In this document: positions 58,543 through 64,000 of the stretch, piece by piece
How positions within the stretch are numbered: position 1 is the first letter of the stretch
Layout: every line of letters starts with the position of its first letter
NCBI RefSeq assembly: GCF_047948215.1
Contig: NC_134455.1
Location: 349,519,491 to 349,583,490 of the forward strand
DNA length: 64,000 nt
Direction: 5' to 3'
Source of the DNA: Lycorma delicatula
Taxonomy: Eukaryota > Arthropoda > Insecta > Hemiptera > Fulgoridae
Position numbers and translations under genes: made by a program
The notes under the pieces: generated by a model
The model's database searches: none
What the model saw: the letters and a program-made list of their open reading frames with translations, nothing else
Told to the model about the DNA's origin: nothing

Positions 58543-59575
58543 TCACAAATACTCAATATAGTGGCTCAAAATGGACGGCATACATCTTCACGATAGAACT
58601 CTCCTATACACGATCGATCGTGTCCGGAAATACTACAAACACTGCTGTTGTTATATGGTTTCGCAGTTTCTTTAACGGAGTTGCACAGTTTTTTCGTATA
58701 TAAAAGGAGTCTTTCACAAACCCCTCAAGAAAGAATGACAGATAATAAGATCTGGCGACCTTGGTGATTAGTGGAGAAATGTCGAACCGGCTGGCCCCTT
58801 ACGACCGATCCATCGTTATGAAAGCTCATTATTAATAAAAGCTCTAACTTGCAGATGCTAGTGTGGTGCTACGTCGTCCTGCTGGAAAATGAATTCATCA
58901 AAATCTTATTGTAATCGGTGGCAAAACCAGTGCTGTAACAATTTCAGATATGAGATTCCCGTAACTTTCCATAAAAAATTACGAACTGTTGAGAAATTGT
59001 CCTTTGGAGAGTCTCTCTCGTGCTCGACTGACGCATAAAGCGGCTCTGATCCCGATATTCTTACGTTGTGGAGATTCACCGTTCCAGTTAAATGAAACAT
59101 GGCCTCGTCATAGAATACTAAGCGTGAAAGAAAAGTGTCATCTTCTTCCTGCTTGTCGAGGATGAATTCAAAAAACTCCAGACGTAGTTTTTTTCATCTC
59201 TACATACCAATTCAATCCTGTATGATTTCAAAAACAAAGGTCTCCGCAAAACACCAGAGTGTCATAAGACGAACAGCTAGCTCTTGGCTGGTATGAGGTA
59301 AAAAATATTTTTCGGCTATGTACAAAACTCCGCCGGATGCGCTCAACGTCATCGTCCGCCACACAGAAGTGACTTGTAGATTTCTCTTTACAAATTTTAC
59401 AGTTTCTTAAAACTATTGGTACCCACATCGAATGATATGAAAAGTAGAAGGCGCATTACCCAGATTATATCCTCGAAAACTACCCTGCGCAGTTGTCACA
59501 ATTGTAAAAGCGGAGAACGAAGAATACTTTCTGTTGCGGGATTGACCTTTTGACAAAAACTGAATGGAACACGTC
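58543..59575 (-). pseudogene. Mariner-like transposase pseudogene, nearly full length
   Basis: Minus strand. SIPQQKVFFVLRFYNCDNCA lies at the N-terminus. VADDDVERIRRSFVHSRK is the second helix-turn-helix ('VSDDDVERIRQSFQRSPRKS'). YDEAMFHLTGTVNLHNVRI holds the first aspartate (the usual SDEA serine is Y). IFQQDDVAPHWHLQVRAFIN holds the second. RWIGRKGPAGS and SPRSPDLIICHSFLRG follow; the third position is histidine where the family has CDFFLWG. It ends HYIEYL at TGA 58543-58545, the 'HIEHL/HIEYL' terminus. Several frameshifts break it. Confidence 0.87.
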
Positions 59576-60289
59576 ATAAGATAGCACCTATTGAAACTTT
59601 AGAATCTCCTTTGTTATACGATATGTGGTTCGTTTGTTAGCGGTGAATGGTTGGAGAGGTAAATATCTTTTGAAATCAGATGAATTTTTTTGATGTACCT
59701 CTATTTCACTAATGTGAACGACAATAGGTATGGTTTTGCTCAATATTTTATGATATATTGTCCGTTATTGTTACTGATTTAATGAATTATTTAACCATTA
59801 TTACTGATTATTTAACCATTTAATGAACTAAATATTTAAATAATTATACGAAGTTCTTTATTGTAGTTTTGATTGATACTTTGTAATCGACCAGATTCAA
59901 TTTTTATTTGTCAAAAATAATTCATTAAACGAATATTATAATGTATTAAATTTTAGATCTTCACTTCAAGTTAAAAACATGGAGTGTTTAAGGAAAGTTT
60001 TCTCAGTCCCTTGTTTTTCTAATTGTTTAATTATGACTGCCTCAATATCTTGAAGTGAACACTAATCGATCGTTCATTGTAACCCTCTTCGCCGAAATAC
60101 ACCTGTATAATTTAAAGATGAAAAGGAAGTGAAAATTCTAATACAGGAGTTTTAAACATTATTCACTCGGCGGATTATCACCATCGCACTTTATATACAG
60201 ATAAAACTTTTGCATTGCGCTTCTTAGGTAGACGTAACATTGCTAAATTGCGTAAATAAAATTCCCTTAACAGTAGTAGTAGTAGTAGT
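59576..60289. other. Intergenic DNA
   Basis: There is a local duplication of ATTACTGATTATTTAACCATT type near 59770-59825 and an (AGT)n run at about 60270-60290. No coding signal is recognised. Confidence 0.45.
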
Positions 60290-60740
60290 ATTTCTGTTAT
60301 CCATAAAACGAAATATCTGGGTGTTTTATTAAATAACAAATCTTTTTTGATGATCAAATTGACATTATTTGTAAGAAAATCAAACCGTAGTGTTCTACTT
60401 TGAAGCGCCTTGATAAAACGCTTGGTTTGTTTTCTTTATTACATATTTATTATAAAAATAATTATCTCCATTTAAAATATCGTCTCTTGGGACTTTCTCA
60501 ACATATCACAACTGTTTTCAACATACAAAAATTGGCTATCAGATCATTGTTCTATACCATAAATATGAATCATCTTAACCTATCCAATGTTTATATTTAT
60601 AAACGCGCAATCTTTGCTAAAAAGAATAATCAATTATTCTTAAAAAATAACATTATCTAACTTTTAACCAACGAAACAACAGAACTACTGTTTTCGTGTA
60701 ATTCAATTCAATTCTTCCACGGTTGTTTTTATTATACTAC
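60290..60740 (+). pseudogene. LINE reverse transcriptase C-terminal fragment
   Basis: The plus strand reads IKRNIWVFY (family 'KYLGVLL'). Across a frameshift, LDKTLGLFSLLHIYYKNNYL and HLKYRLLGLSQHITTVFNIQ match 'LRKTLGLFTLLHIYYALIYSHLKYGLLAWG...VFNIQKRAIRSL'. KLAIRSLFYTINMN and NVYIYKRAIFAKKNNQLF finish the frame at 60660. A short frame with YYTTRHLKRSN follows. It is a Jockey- or LOA-like LINE, and the 5' part is missing. Confidence 0.78.
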
Positions 60741-60774
60741 TAGACATTTAAAAAGATCTAATGTCATTTAAAAA

Positions 60775-61538
60775 GAAACAATGTTACTCTATCGATATCT
60801 TTTAAATAATGGTAATTAAAGGTAACCCTGATATTTCTGCCTCCCGTTTAACTTGTACATATGAGCTCAAGATAATTTTCAATAACGCCTTCTAAATTGT
60901 AAACTATTTTATATTAGTTGTTGAAAATACTGCGCTCCTGTGTGGCTAATTAGCGCTCACGTTAGAGAGGTCAACGTTAAGCTGAATAGGGTACCCTCAT
61001 GGCGACATCTCTCCCGTGGCTTTCAGTGGTGTGTATCATAGCTCCCGTTGAGATTCGGCGCAAAGAGACACTGCTCAGAGAGTACAGTAAAATCAGATGT
61101 TTTCCGCATTTCACCATCCTGCAGGATTTCTTACCCGAGAAGGGCGGCTCAAGTCAAGAAACCCATTTTTGAGGTCAGCTTTCCAGTTGATTGAAACAGA
61201 TTTTTCACCTAAAACCAACTGGACTATATCCGGGGATAAGTTCGATTGACGAGACAATTTTTTAGTTTCTGATATTACTAATGAATTAGGGGAATGAACC
61301 TTACTCGAAAGGAATGGACTCCCTTTAATCGAGGAGTGGAGAGGTGCAGTTATTGGAATGTAAATCGGGGCTGAAATGTGATCAGTTATGTCTGTGTGGA
61401 GCCGGTACTGAAATTATGAAACACATATTTAATGATTGTCCTTTGAGTGCCTTTTCTGTGGGGGGGGGGGGGGAAGAGAATGGCTGGTATGAACAGTGTA
61501 AATGAGGCAGGGCATGAGTGATGAAAGGAGTTGGATTC
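60775..61538 (+). pseudogene. LINE ORF2 C-terminal end, copy E2
   Basis: This is homologous to the reverse complement of 55569-56329 over its full length. Blocks include AQRDTAQRVQ, EGRLKSRNPFLRSAFQLIET and CDQLCLCGAGTEIMKHIFND with CPLSAF, the terminal Cys/His motif. A G14 run at ~61457-61472 interrupts the end. It starts 35 bp after the preceding LINE fragment; they may be parts of one insertion, but the frames do not show this. Confidence 0.8.
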
Positions 61539-62699
61539 TTTTCAGATTTGCCTCTTTTCGTATTAGTATTATTTACTACTACCCAAGAGATTTTGTAATC
61601 AATTACAAATTTAATCGAACAGGTAGGTTGTTGATGTATATGAAACGGTGTATATATATTTGTAGTAATTTTTTAATTTAATGTATTCATTTTAAGATTA
61701 TTTTTTGGGTTTATTTTTTAAATAATTAAAATGGAATTTAGTCAAATCTATTTTTTATCTTATAATTTATGTTTTTATATACGTACAATTTTTCTTTTAA
61801 TACTGTCACCTATATAATATATTATTAATATTAACCGATCAGAATAAAAAAATTATTGCTGTACACTGATGATAAGAACGTTTAAAATATAGACTATAAA
61901 AATGTCGTATGTTAAAAAGATTAAATAGCAAAAAAAATTAGAAATAGATAAGTACCTACAACTAAGTTATAATATAGAACAAATACCTACTGAAGTTAAT
62001 CACAGGCAATGGCGATTCTCAGGCCATTATTAAAAATAAAAACAAAGTGAAAGGTCTCGTTAACTTTCTCTTACGCTAATGATCCCGATAGGAATCTGAA
62101 AACTACCTGACTAAGAAAATAGTTAAAAGTAAGAATTTTCAATGAAAAAATTATTAACTTTGGATGGATTTATTTTCAACGTTAATTTATTTTAATGTTG
62201 TAAATATTAAATCGTAATAGTGTAATTACTTAAATAATTTATCTATTAACGTAAGAGGAATAAATGATATATAATAAACTAAATATTTGCTAATCTATTC
62301 TGTAATATGAATGTAAAATGAACAACAAACTGGTATTTAATGATTCTTGATCAAGCCCCTTGTATAATTGACTTAATAATTGTCTTAATCCCTCTTTTGT
62401 TTATTCCTTATGTAGGTTTTACCCTATAATTAATATACATAACAAGTAATTATGTGTTGACAGCATATTAATAATCGTTTTTAAATAGATAAATTTAAAC
62501 ACAGGGATAGGAAATTAAAACGTAGCTTTTCTAAAATGACCCTAAAACAATTTTAATAGTCGGTATTTATGGATTTATTGTAAAGCGATTACAAGGATTG
62601 AAGAAAAAAACATGTGTCCTTTAATAGTTATTGTTCTCGATTTAAGCCATTTTGATGCGATTAAAATTATGATTAATCTATTTACGTTTCCCGATTTAC
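61539..62699. other. AT-rich intergenic DNA
   Basis: No feature was recognised. Confidence 0.45.
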
Positions 62700-62724
62700 A
62701 TTAGCGTGCAAGTTAATTCGAGCA
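62700..62724. repeat. Possible Tc1-like terminal inverted repeat
   Basis: TTAGCGTGCAAGTTAATTCG followed by AGCAC resembles the Tc1-family end 'CAGTGGCGTGCAAxxxTTxxGAGCACC'. It lies 70 bp beyond the transposase stop, where a terminus is expected. A matching right end is not seen. Confidence 0.45.
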
Positions 62725-62794
62725 CAAATGTTATTTAATAAAAATTAACTTTATTTATAAAAAAAACCATACCTGTACAATTTGAGAATATCTA

Positions 62795-63778
62795 TTAATT
62801 AATATGTCCTTCTTTATTCTTGATCACTTTACGTATTCGATTTGGCATCGATTCAGCAAGAGTATTACACACTTTCTTGATTTCTTTATCATGAACCCAT
62901 ACTGGTATTATTGCTTTAATGAGGTCAATATTTGCAGTATAATTAGTTTTTTGACTATTGGCCAAAGATTTTCAATTGGGTTTAAGTCTGGGGAGTTGCC
63001 TGGCCACAGGAACACTTTAATGTTTCATTCTTCGAAAATCTTTCCAATTTTTGGCGATATGGCATGACGCCAAATCTTGTTGGAACACGTTATTGCCTTG
63101 TGGGAGTTTGTTTGGAAGTTGTGTCACGAACCTTTCCTTCATAATTTTTATATATCTATCACTTTTCAACATAACATTTACTGGAAGCAATGGACAAGGG
63201 CCTTCAAATGCGAAATGACCCCAAAAAAGATTTTCTGGGGATGTTTAATTTATGTTGGATATGAGCCGGTGATGTATTTTCATTTGATGCTTTTTTGTAT
63301 GGAACCCTTTGCCCTTGAACATAAAAACTTTAATTTTTGGGAAATATCACATTATTCCAGTTTTATATAGTCCAATTAATAGGTGTTTTGGCCCACAAGA
63401 ATTATTTTTGCAGATTGCTGGTGTTTAGTTTATTTTTAAGCTGGTCGACAGGCTTTCTGTCCAGCTGCAAGAAATCGGCTCCTAACAGTTGTCACATGTA
63501 AATCTGTTTCACTGGCTGCTAATTCTTGATTTAAGTCCACAACAGATGATTTTGGATCAAGTTTACTTTTCCTCAGATCGTGTGTTGGAGTAGTTTTTCT
63601 TTTATGGCCCCATTTCCTTTTCTTTGAGGCAAAAAGAACAAATTTCTTTAAATTGTTTTAAAATAGCATTCACTGTTCGTAGCTCAACACTACACTCAGA
63701 AGATATTTTTCCTTGTGTTATGCTGATATACCTAGAAAGAGAAATAATTTTTGAACACTTTCTTGGAGTTACGTCCAT
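62795..63778 (-). pseudogene. Tc1-like transposase pseudogene
   Basis: The start ATG at 63778 gives MDVTPRKCSKIISLSRYISI, then TVNAILKQFKEICSFC, a paired-type helix-turn-helix. LDPKSSVVDLNQELAASETD and LHVTTVRSRFLAAGQKACRP are the second DNA-binding motif. IKHPQKIFFGVIS and NKIWRHAISPKIGKIFEE mark the core. WPGNSPDLNPIENLWPIVKK holds the conserved aspartate and glutamate-region motif. IKKVCNTLAESMPNRIRKV, then NKEGHIN, ends at 62795. The span of ~328 codons equals the family's usual length. More than ten stops and frameshifts make it inactive. The first catalytic DET is not readable. Confidence 0.88.
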
Positions 63779-63825
63779 TTTTTTTTATTTATTCAAAACA
63801 AATTGTTGTAAAATTCAGTTTTGAG

Positions 63826-64000
63826 AATCGGTTTTTAAATATTGCCCAAATATTTCCTATTGGGTTCATGTTTGGATAGTTACCTGGCCATAGGAGCACT
63901 TTGATGTTTTATTATAAAAAACTCTTTCCACGTTTTTGGCAGTATAGCATGACGCCAAATTTGGAACACTCAGTTGTCTTGTGGGAATTTGTTTTAAAGT
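63826..64000 (-). pseudogene. Second Tc1-like transposase fragment, cut by window edge
   Basis: The minus strand reads FGVMLYCQKRGKSF, then NIKVLLWPGNYPNMNPIGNI, matching 62945-63118 of the first copy but clearly diverged (SPDLNPIENL became YPNMNPIGNI). It is truncated on the left at about 63826 and continues beyond the window on the right. Confidence 0.85.

Overview
The window looks like gene-poor nuclear DNA from an arthropod, most likely an insect and possibly a hemipteran. It is very AT-rich. It carries many broken mariner/Tc1-type transposases, RTE-, Jockey- and R1-like non-LTR reverse transcriptase pieces, tRNA-derived SINEs, Helitron-like ends and long dinucleotide microsatellites. I found no intact host protein gene, no rRNA and no convincing functional tRNA gene. 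All family names come from recognising protein motifs by eye; no database search was run.

Region by region: 0-3.4 kb has two 3' reverse transcriptase pieces (393-712, 725-1292) and the first copy of a ~0.9 kb repeat I call family A. From 3.4 to 7.4 kb there are two opposed copies of family B (4401-5052, 6682-7357), each near a short family H repeat. From 7.5 to 10.3 kb a mariner pseudogene, a CA/TA/CG microsatellite, an R1-clade reverse transcriptase and a second mariner N-terminus lie close together. From 12.5 to 19.2 kb there are three RTE-type reverse transcriptase relics, SINE copies, another family B copy and a ~120-bp-arm inverted repeat. From 21 to 29 kb there is another family B copy, an RTE relic, two mariner pieces and a 118-bp CA tract.

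From 29.6 to 34.3 kb lies a composite block (segments G, D, C, G) split by a Helitron-like insertion, which itself contains a 5'-truncated RTE fragment with a 12-bp target-site duplication. From 35 to 46.5 kb there are another Helitron-like relic, three mariner relics, a broken copy of an uncharacterised cysteine-rich multicopy protein, family A copies and two SINEs with clean target-site duplications. From 46.7 to 53.2 kb there is a gag-only Jockey-like element, a fairly intact RTE C-terminus and a second D/C copy split by a 1.3-kb transposon with ~245-bp terminal inverted repeats. From 54.5 kb to the end there are an inverted pair of reverse transcriptase ends (E), a family B copy split by a 664-bp GC-rich insertion with a 13-bp duplication, more mariner and two Tc1-like transposases.

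The elements do not form a pathway. The biology visible here is repeated nesting of mobile elements. Most structural interest lies in the unclassified repeats: the 1.3-kb inverted-repeat element, family A with its tRNA-like pol III module, family B, and the 664-bp insertion.
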